Source: Lachnospiraceae bacterium
GTDB lineage: Bacteria > Bacillota > Clostridia > Lachnospirales > Lachnospiraceae
DNA: 64,000 bases
Direction: 5' to 3'
Assembly (NCBI GenBank): GCA_015056735.1
Contig: SVFT01000008.1
Span: 1 to 64,000 of the forward strand
A program made the position numbers and the translations under genes. Numbering within the stretch: position 1 is the stretch's first letter; each line of letters starts with the position of its first letter. The notes under the pieces were generated by a model. The model was not told the origin of the DNA, searched no databases, and saw nothing but the letters and a program-made list of their open reading frames with translations. Of the stretch, positions 26,849 through 34,738 are shown piece by piece.

Positions 26849-27413
26849 GAGGAGAGTGAAGCTTGCGAGCGGCCTCTACGAGCTCATCGATCTTTTCATC
26901 AGCGCCTTCGCTGCGATAAATGGAGGCAAGCAGCTTATATGTCTTGCTCACATCCGTGCCGGTGGATACGGCAAATTCCAAAACGGAGCGGGCTTCGCCC
27001 ATATGGCCTGCGCGATACAGAAGGTCTGCCCATTTTTGCAACGTACGCGCCAGAAGGGTATAGTTCTGATCGTATTCCGCCAGAAGCGGCATGTTCGGTG
27101 CACCGTATGCAAGCTTCAGATCGGTATTGGAGATACCTGTGAAATTAACGACTTTCAGATCGGAGAGCGATTTGATCTGGTCGATGCAGTCCGCAACCTC
27201 CGGATCTTCTGTCATCGTATCGAGCGGCAGCTTATCAAGAGGGATCTTGATATAGCGAAGATCATCCAGCGGTTTGCGTCGGACATTGTTGGCCTTTGCC
27301 TCCTTTTCCCAAAAGAGACGGGTACTCTTTTCGGCTTCGCGATCGGTGCGTTTCATTCGGTAGTGAAGCCATAGGATAAACACGATTAAACTTGCCAAAC
27401 AAGGGAACTTCAT
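26796..27413 (-). CDS. membrane-anchored protein with TPR-like C-terminus
   Basis: 205 aa. One N-terminal hydrophobic segment (residues 4-16) is followed by a basic stretch and a soluble domain. The C-terminal 90 residues (YTLLARTLQKWADLLYRAGHMGEARSVLEFAVSTGTDVSKTYKLLASIYRSEG) look like tetratricopeptide helices. No function is recognised. The ribosome site CGAAAGGATATT lies before the start. Its 3' end overlaps the exonuclease gene, and its start is 30 bases from a divergent tiny ORF. Confidence 0.7.
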   Translation of the reverse strand: MKFPCLASLIVFILWLHYRMKRTDREAEKSTRLFWEKEAKANNVRRKPLDDLRYIKIPLDKLPLDTMTEDPEVADCIDQIKSLSDLKVVNFTGISNTDLKLAYGAPNMPLLAEYDQNYTLLARTLQKWADLLYRAGHMGEARSVLEFAVSTGTDVSKTYKLLASIYRSEGADEKIDELVEAARKLHSPLTNSIVRALQGSDPSYD

Positions 27414-27443
27414 ATATAATATCCTTTCGACGAGGTGAAAAGC

Positions 27444-27539
27444 ATGTTTAATAAGAAAACAAGGAAAATTGTTTCTTCTATAATTATAATACTGGTCGTT
27501 TTGGCCATGCTTGTGCCGATGCTTTCGTACATGTATTAA
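27444..27539 (+). CDS. 31-residue single-pass membrane protein (Prli42/DUF4044-like)
   Basis: A start ATG 27444 follows GAGGTGAAAAGC. The product has a basic head MFNKKTRKIV and one membrane helix of about 18 residues rich in Ile, Leu and Val. Tiny proteins with this build (NKK/TKK head plus one helix) are known in Firmicutes, for example the stressosome anchor Prli42, but the match here is by form only. Confidence 0.6.
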   Translation: MFNKKTRKIVSSIIIILVVLAMLVPMLSYMY

Positions 27540-27605
27540 TCATTATATCATATATACAGGCGTTCACAGTTTTAAATGTCACTTGGTGACATATGAGGAG
27601 AGAAA

Positions 27606-29111
27606 ATGAAAAAATTAGTTGGTGCGATGGCAGCTGTCATCGTATTGGCAGGCTGTTTTGTTGCAGTACACATAGCAGTTGTGGCACGTGCGAATGAGAA
27701 CGCGATCAGCAACGGTGTCTTCATCGGAGATATCAATGTATCCGGTATGTCCAAGGAAGAGGCGTCCAAACAGCTTACACAGTATGTGGATGGCATGAAA
27801 GATGTTCCACTTACTTTGAAGATCGACGATCTTGGAGAGATCGGAACGACGGCAGAAGAGCTTGGGATCAAATGGGGTAACCCGGAAGTGATCGAAGAAG
27901 CCTTTTCACTCGGAAAAGAAGGAAATATCTTAACCAGATACAAACAGCTGAAGGATCTTGAGAAAGAGCCGAAGCATTACGATATTAAGCTTGCATTTGA
28001 CGATGCGGCGGTTGGAGCTGTCCTTGAAGAAAAAGGTGCACAGTTCAATGTTGAAGCAAAGGATGCATCTTTGAAACGTGAGAACGGTGAATTCATCGTA
28101 ACGGAAGGATGCACAGGCCGTAAGGTTGATATTGAGAAGTCCGAAGAGACCCTGAAGTCGTTTTTGAATGACTGGAACGGTGAAGAAGCGACTGTAGATA
28201 TGGTCGTTGCGATCGAAGAGCCGAAGAGCAGAACGGAAGATCTGCAACAGGTAAAAGACCTTCTCGGCAGCTTTACGACAAGCTACAGTTCATCCGGTTC
28301 GGACCGCTGCGCAAATGTGGCAAACGGCTGTAAGCATATCAACGGGACGATCGTTTATCCCGGCGAGGAGTTCTCAGCGTATGAAGCGGTATCTCCGTTT
28401 ACGGAGGAGAACGGATATCATCTGGCCGGCTCCTATTTAAACGGAATGGTTGTTGAAAGCCTTGGAGGCGGAATCTGTCAGGTGTCCACAACCCTTTATA
28501 ACGCGGTGCTTCGTGCGGAACTGGAGGTTACGCAGCGTTTCAACCATTCCATGGAAGTCAGCTATGTGCCGGCATCGGCGGATGCGGCGATCGCAGAGTC
28601 TTCCGGAAAAGATTTTAAGTTTGTCAACAATCTGGAATACCCAATCTATATTGAAGGGTACACCGAGAATAAGCATATTACGTTTAACATATACGGGCAT
28701 GAGACACGTGATCCGGGACATAAGGTTACATTTGAGAGTGAAGTGATCTCTGAGAAGCATCCTGATTCCGAGAAGATCATTACGGACGGCAGCCAGCCGA
28801 TCGGCTTTGTAAAGATCCAGTCCGTTCATGTCGGCAAGAAAGCAAAGCTTTGGAAGATCACAACGGAGAATGGCCAGGAGGTATCCCGTGAAGAGGTGAA
28901 CAACAGCTCTTACATGATGGTTCCTCGTACAGCAACCGTAGGAACTGCAACATCCGATCCAAACGCGCTGGCATTGTTGCAGGCGGCGATCGCGACAGGC
29001 AGTATCGATCAGGTCAAAGCAACTGCGGGATCGATCTCATCCGGTGCATATCTGGTGCCGGCATTGCCTGAGATCCCTGCAGAAGAGCAGGTACCCGCAC
29101 CCGTAGGATAG
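27606..29111 (+). CDS. VanW family cell-surface protein
   Basis: 501 aa exported or membrane-anchored protein. An N-terminal hydrophobic segment (residues 5-25) is followed by a peptidoglycan-binding-like region (GVFIGDINVSGMSKEEASKQL, repeated once more to about residue 200) and the VanW domain (SSSGSDRCANVANGCKHINGTIVYPGEEFS, GGGICQVSTTLYNAVLRAELEVTQRFNHS). A Pro/Glu-rich tail ends the protein. Likely cell-wall associated; VanW function remains unknown. GAGGAGAGAAA precedes the start, and a small inverted repeat TGTCAC-TTG-GTGACA (27577-27591) lies just before that. Confidence 0.88.
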   Translation: MKKLVGAMAAVIVLAGCFVAVHIAVVARANENAISNGVFIGDINVSGMSKEEASKQLTQYVDGMKDVPLTLKIDDLGEIGTTAEELGIKWGNPEVIEEAFSLGKEGNILTRYKQLKDLEKEPKHYDIKLAFDDAAVGAVLEEKGAQFNVEAKDASLKRENGEFIVTEGCTGRKVDIEKSEETLKSFLNDWNGEEATVDMVVAIEEPKSRTEDLQQVKDLLGSFTTSYSSSGSDRCANVANGCKHINGTIVYPGEEFSAYEAVSPFTEENGYHLAGSYLNGMVVESLGGGICQVSTTLYNAVLRAELEVTQRFNHSMEVSYVPASADAAIAESSGKDFKFVNNLEYPIYIEGYTENKHITFNIYGHETRDPGHKVTFESEVISEKHPDSEKIITDGSQPIGFVKIQSVHVGKKAKLWKITTENGQEVSREEVNNSSYMMVPRTATVGTATSDPNALALLQAAIATGSIDQVKATAGSISSGAYLVPALPEIPAEEQVPAPVG

Positions 29112-29118
29112 GAACTCT

Positions 29119-30054
29119 ATGAAAATCGGCAAAGTCACCGGCAACGTATATAAACGTTCCGTTTTGAAAGAGATTCATAATGACAACACAAGCGGCACAG
29201 TCTTAGGGGAAGACTGTGCCGTTTTTCTGTCTGAGCCGATGGAATTATATGGCATTTCTTTTGTCCGTACTGCTGTTTATCGTGCACTCAATGCATTACT
29301 TATGCCGATGACGATCCGCGCATCGCTGATGCTGCCGGCAGAGACGGAAGAATCCTGTCTGAAAGAACTGATTCGTGAGATCGGATCGGCAGCAAAAGAA
29401 GCCGGCGTTCGTTTTGCCGGTGCGGAAGTGAAGGTCACGGCTTCGCTTCGATATCCGGTCTTATCGCTTGTTTCGACCGGCGATAAGAAGCTGTCGGAGT
29501 ACAAACGGTCTGCTGAGATTTGTGATGGATATGATATCGTTTTAACCAAGTGGATCGGACTATCCGGAACGGCGATCACAGCAGCGGAAAAGAAGACAGC
29601 GCTTAAGGATAAATTCCCGACCGCCTTTTTGGAAGATGCTGAGGCATTATCGCAATTCTACAGCATCATTCCGGAGGCCGCCACCGCCGTGAAGTCCGGC
29701 GCCTTGAAAATGAAGCCTGTTACGGAGGGCGGCATATTTGCCGCACTATGGGAGCTGGCTGAAGAATGCGGCGTTGGACTGGAAATCGAATTAAAGAAGA
29801 TCCCGCTTAAGCAGGAAACGGTGGAGGTTTGTGAATTCTTTGGCATCAGCCCGTACGAACTCTATTCGGATGGCTGCCTGTTATTGATCGCCGAGGACGG
29901 GGAAGAGTCGGTCAGACTTTTTTCAGAAGAAAACATTTCGGCCACGGTCATCGGAAAGGTGCGCAGCGGAAATGACAGAGTAGTCATCAACGATGAAGAG
30001 AAGCGTTACCTTGAACCTGCAAAGCCGGATGCACTTTATCAAATCTATGCTTAG
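29119..30054 (+). CDS. AIR synthase-related (PurM/HypE-like) protein
   Basis: 311 aa. It resembles HypE-type AIR synthase-related proteins: N-terminal MKIGKVTGNVYKRSVLKEI, an acidic ATP-binding-like GEDCAVFL, a glycine-rich VTEGGIFAALWELAEECGVGLEIE and ending in AIRS-C type CLLLIAEDGEES. HypE carries a C-terminal cysteine essential for hydrogenase maturation; here the protein ends DALYQIYA, without it, and no hydrogenase genes are nearby. So function is open. Confidence 0.75.
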   Translation: MKIGKVTGNVYKRSVLKEIHNDNTSGTVLGEDCAVFLSEPMELYGISFVRTAVYRALNALLMPMTIRASLMLPAETEESCLKELIREIGSAAKEAGVRFAGAEVKVTASLRYPVLSLVSTGDKKLSEYKRSAEICDGYDIVLTKWIGLSGTAITAAEKKTALKDKFPTAFLEDAEALSQFYSIIPEAATAVKSGALKMKPVTEGGIFAALWELAEECGVGLEIELKKIPLKQETVEVCEFFGISPYELYSDGCLLLIAEDGEESVRLFSEENISATVIGKVRSGNDRVVINDEEKRYLEPAKPDALYQIYA

Positions 30055-30072
30055 AAAAGAGGTTAAGAGATC

Positions 30073-30555
30073 ATGAGAGAACAGATTTTGACAATCATTG
30101 AAAAGAACAGCAGGATCGACCTGAAAGAGCTGGCGATCCTTTTGGGTGCCCCGGAGATCGATATAGTAAACGAGATGCAGAAGATGGAAGAAGAAGGTGT
30201 GATCTGCGGATACCATACGCTGATCGATTGGGAGAAAACTTCCATTGAAAAAGTAACGGCATTGATCGAGGTACGTGTGACGCCGCAACGTGGGCAGGGA
30301 TTTGACTCCATTGCGGAACGCATTTATAAGTACCCGGAGGTTCGCGCGACTTATCTGATCTCGGGCGGCTATGATCTGCTCGTCATTCTGGACGGAAAGA
30401 GCCTGAACGAGGTTGCGAGATTTGTAACCGATAAGCTTTCTACGCTCGATTACGTACTCAGTACGGCGACACATTTTATCCTGAAGAAATATAAGGATCA
30501 TGGCACGATCATGACCAAAAAATATGAAGATACGAGGGAGATGATTACACCGTGA
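30073..30555 (+). CDS. Lrp/AsnC family transcriptional regulator
   Basis: 160 aa. An N-terminal winged helix (ILTIIEKNSRIDLKELAILLGAPEIDIVNEMQKMEEEGVICGYHTLIDW) is joined to a RAM ligand-binding domain (VTALIEVRVTPQRGQGFDSIAERIYKYPEVRATYLISGGYDLLVILDGK). Its stop overlaps the GTG start of the next aminotransferase, a common Lachnospiraceae pairing, so it probably controls or responds to amino-acid metabolism. Confidence 0.9.
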   Translation: MREQILTIIEKNSRIDLKELAILLGAPEIDIVNEMQKMEEEGVICGYHTLIDWEKTSIEKVTALIEVRVTPQRGQGFDSIAERIYKYPEVRATYLISGGYDLLVILDGKSLNEVARFVTDKLSTLDYVLSTATHFILKKYKDHGTIMTKKYEDTREMITP

Positions 30556-31724
30556 GAAATCCGTTATGTGATAAAGTAACCGGCATTAAACCCTCGGGCA
30601 TTCGAAAGTTTTTCGATATCGTCAGCGAGATGAAGGATGCGATCTCTCTCGGCGTCGGCGAACCGGATTTTGATACGCCGTGGCATATCCGCGACGAGGG
30701 CATTTATTCACTGGAAAAAGGGCGCACCTTCTATACGTCCAATGCCGGTCTGAAAGATCTAAAGATTGAGATAACAAAATATCTGGATCGCAAGATCCAT
30801 GTACAGTACAACTATCAGAACGAGGTCCTGGTAACGGTCGGCGGAAGCGAGGCCATCGATATGGCGCTCCGTGCGATGATCAATCCGGGCGACGAAGTTC
30901 TGATCCCGCAGCCGAGCTACGTATCCTACGAGCCTTGTGCGATCATGGCGGATGCAGTGCCGGTCATCATCAATTTAAAGGCGGAGAATGAGTTCCGCCT
31001 GACGGCGCAGGAGATCCTGGATGCGGTCACGGATAAGACCAAGATCCTGGTACTTCCTTTCCCGAACAATCCGACGGGCGCCATCATGGAGCAGAAAGAT
31101 CTGATCGCGATCGCAAAGGTGATCGTGGAAAAGGATCTGTACGTGATCTCGGACGAGATCTATTCCGAGCTGACTTACAAAGGAGAACATGTTTCGATCG
31201 CATCGATCCCCGGCATGCGCGAACGGACGATCCTGATCAACGGCTTTTCCAAAGCGTATGCAATGACGGGATGGAGACTGGGATATGCCTGCGGACCGAA
31301 ACTGATCATTGAACAGATGACAAAGCTTCATCAGTTTGGCATCATGTGTGCGCCGACGACGAGTCAGTATGCTGCCGTGGAAGCACTTAAAAACGGTGAT
31401 GATGATGTGAAGATGATGAGAGATGCTTACAATCAGAGAAGACGTTTTCTGCTGAACGCATTTCGCGAGATTGGACTGGAATGTTTTGAGCCGTACGGTG
31501 CCTTTTATGTATTTCCCTGCATCAAGGAATTTGGCATGACGAGTGAAGAGTTTGCGACCAGATTTTTGCAGGAAGAAAAAGTTGCAGCTGTTCCGGGAAC
31601 CGCATTCGGCGAAAGCGGCGAAGGATTCCTTCGAATATCGTACGCGTATTCTCTGGAGAATCTGAAGATCGCGATCGGCAGACTCGAGCATTTCGTAAAA
31701 AAACTGAGAGAAGAAAAGAAGTAG
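30552..31724 (+). CDS. class I/II pyridoxal-phosphate aminotransferase
   Basis: 390 aa cytoplasmic enzyme of fold type I. Visible are GVGEPDFDTP, YTSNAGLKDL, FPNNPTGAIM, SDEIYSELTY, the Schiff-base lysine in GFSKAYAMTGWRLGYAC and the C-terminal FLRISYAYS. Substrate is not certain; family members act on aromatic or branched-chain amino acids or aspartate. GTG 30552 overlaps the Lrp gene, and trmL follows after one base. Confidence 0.9.
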   Translation: MRNPLCDKVTGIKPSGIRKFFDIVSEMKDAISLGVGEPDFDTPWHIRDEGIYSLEKGRTFYTSNAGLKDLKIEITKYLDRKIHVQYNYQNEVLVTVGGSEAIDMALRAMINPGDEVLIPQPSYVSYEPCAIMADAVPVIINLKAENEFRLTAQEILDAVTDKTKILVLPFPNNPTGAIMEQKDLIAIAKVIVEKDLYVISDEIYSELTYKGEHVSIASIPGMRERTILINGFSKAYAMTGWRLGYACGPKLIIEQMTKLHQFGIMCAPTTSQYAAVEALKNGDDDVKMMRDAYNQRRRFLLNAFREIGLECFEPYGAFYVFPCIKEFGMTSEEFATRFLQEEKVAAVPGTAFGESGEGFLRISYAYSLENLKIAIGRLEHFVKKLREEKK

Positions 31725-31725
31725 T

Positions 31726-32241
31726 ATGCATATCGTATTACATCAGCCGGAGATCCCGGCCAATACGGGAAATATCGGCAGAACATGCGTTGCGACAGGA
31801 ACGGGCCTGCATCTGATCGAGCCGCTCGGATTCCGTCTCTCTGAGAAGAATATCAAACGGGCAGGCATGGATTACTGGGACAAGCTTGCGCTTACCCGCT
31901 ATATCAACTACGAAGAGTTTCTGAGTAAGAACGGTCTTCCGTCCGGATCCGAAAGCGGACCGAAGATCTGGTACGCGACGACGAAAGCGCACCATGTATA
32001 TACTGATGTCACCTTTGGACCGGATGATTATATCATGTTTGGGAAGGAAAGCGCCGGCATTCCGGAAGAGATCCTGGTCGATCATGAGGATACCTGCATC
32101 CGGATCCCCATGCTTGACAGTATCAGGTCGCTCAATCTGTCGAATTCTGTTGCGATCGTGCTCTATGAAGCACTCAGACAAAACGGATTTGCTTCTATGC
32201 AGCTTGCGGGCGAGCTCCACAGGCTCCATTGGAGAGAGTAA
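31726..32241 (+). CDS. trmL: tRNA (cytidine34-2'-O)-methyltransferase
   Basis: SPOUT-class methyltransferase, 171 aa, that modifies the wobble position of certain leucine tRNAs. The N-terminal PEIPANTGNIGRTCVATGTGLHLIEPLGF and the knotted C-terminal FGKESAGIPEEIL, IPMLDSIRSLNLSNSVAIVLYEALRQ are diagnostic. It is the last gene of this run. Confidence 0.95.
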   Translation: MHIVLHQPEIPANTGNIGRTCVATGTGLHLIEPLGFRLSEKNIKRAGMDYWDKLALTRYINYEEFLSKNGLPSGSESGPKIWYATTKAHHVYTDVTFGPDDYIMFGKESAGIPEEILVDHEDTCIRIPMLDSIRSLNLSNSVAIVLYEALRQNGFASMQLAGELHRLHWRE

Positions 32242-32250
32242 GAAAATAAA

Positions 32251-32299
32251 ACGGGAAGCCTGTCAGAAAAAAGAGGATCTGACGGCTTCCCGCTTTTTT
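32251..32299. terminator. bidirectional terminator between trmL and the rpiB-like gene
   Basis: Long stem (CGGGAAGCC-T-GTCAGA with TCTGAC-GGCTTCCCG) flanked by A-rich and T-rich tracts. It overlaps the stop codon of the leftward gene and serves both strands. Confidence 0.9.
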
Positions 32300-32747
32300 A
32301 TTTCATGTATTTTGCCTCGGTTGCAAGAACTGCGTCGACTTTTTTGCCGGAACGTTCATTGCGTACGTAGGTGCAGGCGAGGTAGTCTTCGATCAGCTCT
32401 TTGGCCAGCTGATCACCGGTCACCTGACTGCCGAGCGTGATGATGTTGCAGTTATTGGAAAGGCAGGCACGCTTTGCCGAGTAGGCATTTAATACGTTGG
32501 CGGCGTATGCACCTTTTACCTTGTTCGCTGCGAGCATGACACCGATACCTGTCCCGCAAAAGAGAATGCCGCGATCGAATTTACCGGCCGCAACTTCTTC
32601 AGCGACTGTAGTAGCCACTTTTGCATAGATCGGATCATCGCTTCCAAAGTCAGTCACGTCGTGGCCGAGAGATCTTACGAAATCGATCATTTCCTTTTTG
32701 TAATCCTCTGCATTGGGATCACAGCCCATTGCTATCTTCATGTTCAA
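32298..32747 (-). CDS. RpiB-family isomerase, probable D-erythrulose-4-phosphate isomerase
   Basis: 149 aa sugar-phosphate isomerase of the RpiB/LacAB fold. The catalytic cysteine is in ILFCGTGIGVMLAANK. Canonical RpiB begins GCDH and carries a RQHNDANV segment; here they read GCDPNAED and CLSNNCNIITLGSQV. The SNN form is what I recall for DerI/EryI tetrulose-phosphate isomerases of erythritol and threitol pathways. It overlaps the TPI-like gene by 4 bases and belongs to the sugar locus. Ribose-5-phosphate isomerase activity remains the alternative. Confidence 0.8.
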   Translation of the reverse strand: MNMKIAMGCDPNAEDYKKEMIDFVRSLGHDVTDFGSDDPIYAKVATTVAEEVAAGKFDRGILFCGTGIGVMLAANKVKGAYAANVLNAYSAKRACLSNNCNIITLGSQVTGDQLAKELIEDYLACTYVRNERSGKKVDAVLATEAKYMK

Positions 32748-33541
32748 ACCCTCCCGCTGTTAAATGTCTCTGATGTATGAATGGCCTGACGGATCAGGCT
32801 GTTGAACTTTTGTGCTTCCCATGCTGCGCGTCCGACGAAAAGTCCGTCGATGTCAGGCTGGATGATCAGACTGTCCGTGTTCTGCGGGTTGACGCTTCCG
32901 CCGTACAGGCATGGGATATCTTTTGCACGATCACCGAAAAGCTCTGTCAGGCATTTTCTGATCGCGCGGTGCATTTCCTGAGCATAGTCCGGGCTGGCCG
33001 GTGTGCCCTGCTCGCCGATCGACCATACGGGCTCGTATGCGATCCAGATACGATCCAGATCTTTTGTATTCACATTATGAAGTCCGATCTTGAGCTGCGT
33101 GCGAAGGACTTCTCGGCTGATGCCATATGCCTTCTCTTCGGCTGTCTCCCCGATACAAAGGAGAGCTCGGAATCCGTGTGACAGAGCAGAGAGGACCTTG
33201 GCATTCTCTTCAGGATCTGTCTCGCCGAAAACGTGTCGCCTTTCCGAATGACCGATCATCACAAGATCGGTCCCGACCTCCTGTAGCATCAGCGGGGATA
33301 CTTCACCGGTGAACTGCCCCTGCTCCGCCGGATGCATATTCTGTGCCCCAAGCAGGCAGAGGGAGTGATCGATGCAGCTGCTCGCTGATGCGAGAGTCGG
33401 AAAGGAAGGAATAATGAAGAGTGTCATATCCTCGCGGCTGATATCGCCGGTCAGATCGACAAGTTCTTTCAGATATGAAGTCGTTTCTTTTATGTTCTTG
33501 TACATCTTCAGATTCGATCCGAAATAGAATCGTTTCTTCAT
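32744..33541 (-). CDS. triosephosphate-isomerase paralogue, probable L-erythrulose-1-phosphate isomerase
   Basis: 265 aa TIM barrel. Catalytic residues are kept: Asn and Lys in GSNLKMYK, His in GHSERRHVFGE, Glu in AYEPVWSIGE. Two phosphate-loop segments differ from housekeeping TPI: WSIGEQGTPASPDYA replaces WAIGTGKTA, and DGLFVGRAAWEAQKF replaces DGxLVGGASL. Those changes resemble LerI/EryH, which isomerise L-erythrulose-1-phosphate to D-erythrulose-4-phosphate. It is co-transcribed with the RpiB-like gene from a minus-strand promoter. A housekeeping tpiA is expected elsewhere in the genome. Confidence 0.8.
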   Translation of the reverse strand: MKKRFYFGSNLKMYKNIKETTSYLKELVDLTGDISREDMTLFIIPSFPTLASASSCIDHSLCLLGAQNMHPAEQGQFTGEVSPLMLQEVGTDLVMIGHSERRHVFGETDPEENAKVLSALSHGFRALLCIGETAEEKAYGISREVLRTQLKIGLHNVNTKDLDRIWIAYEPVWSIGEQGTPASPDYAQEMHRAIRKCLTELFGDRAKDIPCLYGGSVNPQNTDSLIIQPDIDGLFVGRAAWEAQKFNSLIRQAIHTSETFNSGRV

Positions 33542-33604
33542 AAAACACCTCCAAATGACGGATTACTCTATAAAGAATGTGGAAAAGTGTTTTCCGCAAT
33601 TGGA

Positions 33605-33633
33605 ATTATACACAATCCGATCGCATATTTCAA
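33605..33633 (-). promoter_or_regulatory. leftward promoter for the isomerase pair
   Basis: On the minus strand: -35 TTGAAA (33633-33628), 17-base spacer, -10 TATAAT (33610-33605), about 65 bases before the TPI-like start. The inverted repeat GGAAAA-GTG-TTTTCC (33581-33595) falls within the first bases of the transcript. Confidence 0.75.
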
Positions 33634-33656
33634 GAAATAAAATTTTATTACATTTC
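33634..33656. promoter_or_regulatory. candidate operator A (RpiR-type palindrome)
   Basis: AATAAAATTTTATT (33636-33649) is a perfect palindrome, set within GAAAT at 33634 and ATTTC ending at 33656. It abuts the -35 box of the leftward promoter, so a bound protein would block it. Confidence 0.5.
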
Positions 33657-33728
33657 ATGGTAAAAGACAAAAAGCACACAAAAAAGATACAATATGACGG
33701 ACCTGTGTGGAATTTGCACAGATAAGCA

Positions 33729-33743
33729 TGAAATAATATTTCA
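33729..33743. promoter_or_regulatory. candidate operator B (TGAAATA-A-TATTTCA)
   Basis: Perfect 15-base palindrome eight bases upstream of the rightward -35 box. RpiR/MurR family proteins often bind TGAAA/TTTCA inverted repeats, and an RpiR gene lies in this operon at 41380. Confidence 0.55.
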
Positions 33744-33750
33744 TATCATA

Positions 33751-33780
33751 TTGACAACGAAGTTTCACGTGCGTTATCAT
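33751..33780 (+). promoter_or_regulatory. rightward promoter of the sugar operon
   Basis: -35 TTGACA (33751-33756) and -10 TTATCA with a 17-base spacer, or TATCAT with 18. About 55 bases before the aldolase start. Confidence 0.7.
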
Positions 33781-33801
33781 AAATGCAAGTGAAAAACAGC
33801 A

Positions 33802-33815
33802 AAAATTTTATTTCA
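33802..33815. promoter_or_regulatory. candidate operator C, inverted copy of operator A
   Basis: AAAATTTTATTTCA is the reverse complement of the left part of operator A and lies between the rightward promoter and the ribosome site (TCGGAGGGC). Confidence 0.4.
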
Positions 33816-33832
33816 TCGGAGGGCTAACAACT

Positions 33833-34711
33833 ATGTTATTAAACATGACTGACTTGCTGAAAGTTGCTAATGAACATTCATTTGCCGTACCGGCATTCAA
33901 TATCGGAACGGGGATGATCTTAAACGGTGTTATCGAGACCTGTGAAAAACTGAAAGCGCCTGTGATCCTGGCGATTCATCCGTGGGAGCTGGAGTTTAAC
34001 GGCGATGCTTTTTTACAGATGGTATTGGAAAGAGCGCACAGAACAAAGCTTCCTGTCTGCATCCACTTGGATCACAGCGAATGGGGGCCGATCACCAGAG
34101 CGATCCGCGCAGGGTTTACTTCTGTTATGATCGATGCTTCTTCCAAACCGTTTGAAGAGAACATCGAGATCACGCGCAAGGTCGTTGAGCTGGCACACCC
34201 GCTTGGCGTATCGGTCGAAGGCGAGCTTGGTTCCATCGGAACAACGGATGGTGAGAACGTAACATCGGAGAGCGATATCCTTTATACAAAACCGGAAGAT
34301 GCAGCAAAATTCGTTAAAGAGACCGGCGTTGACTGCCTGGCGATCGCGATCGGTACATCTCACGGCATCTATCCGAAGGGATTACAGCCGAAGCTGAAAC
34401 AGGATCTTTTGAGCGAGATCAAAAAAGCGATCCCGAACACACCGCTCGTTCTTCACGGCGGTTCCGGCAATAAGGATGAGGAGATCGCGGAAGCGGTCAG
34501 ACGCGGTGTGAACAAGATCAACATCTCTTCCGATATCAAGGACGCATTCTACCAGAGACTGCGCATTACATTGGAAGATAAGAAGATCCGCGAGCCGTTC
34601 GAACTCTATCCGGACAGCATCAAAGCAATGAACAAGGTTGTGGAAGAAAAAGTCAGACTGTTCAACGATGACGATAAATTAAAGTATTACGTACTGGATG
34701 AAATGATCTGA
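33833..34711 (+). CDS. class II (zinc) fructose/tagatose-bisphosphate-type aldolase
   Basis: 292 aa metal-dependent aldolase. Zinc ligands appear in CIHLDHSEWG, GTSHGIYPKG and LHGGSGNKDEEI; EGELGSIGTTDGE and NISSDIKDAF complete the family pattern. It splits a ketose (bis)phosphate into dihydroxyacetone phosphate and an aldehyde; which one cannot be fixed from sequence. First gene of the rightward sugar operon, followed 27 bases on by an ADP-dependent kinase. Confidence 0.88.
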   Translation: MLLNMTDLLKVANEHSFAVPAFNIGTGMILNGVIETCEKLKAPVILAIHPWELEFNGDAFLQMVLERAHRTKLPVCIHLDHSEWGPITRAIRAGFTSVMIDASSKPFEENIEITRKVVELAHPLGVSVEGELGSIGTTDGENVTSESDILYTKPEDAAKFVKETGVDCLAIAIGTSHGIYPKGLQPKLKQDLLSEIKKAIPNTPLVLHGGSGNKDEEIAEAVRRGVNKINISSDIKDAFYQRLRITLEDKKIREPFELYPDSIKAMNKVVEEKVRLFNDDDKLKYYVLDEMI

Positions 34712-34738
34712 TCCTGATCAGGAATATGGGGGAGCGTA

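Noticed and set aside
27577-27591. Inverted repeat TGTCAC-TTG-GTGACA before the VanW gene as an operator
   Set aside because: Single short copy next to the ribosome site, no matching regulator nearby; mentioned in the gene entry only.
32298-33541. Housekeeping rpiB and tpiA
   Set aside because: Residues around the active sites and phosphate loops differ from the canonical enzymes, and the genes share a regulated promoter region with a sugar operon, so a specialised role is favoured though not proven.
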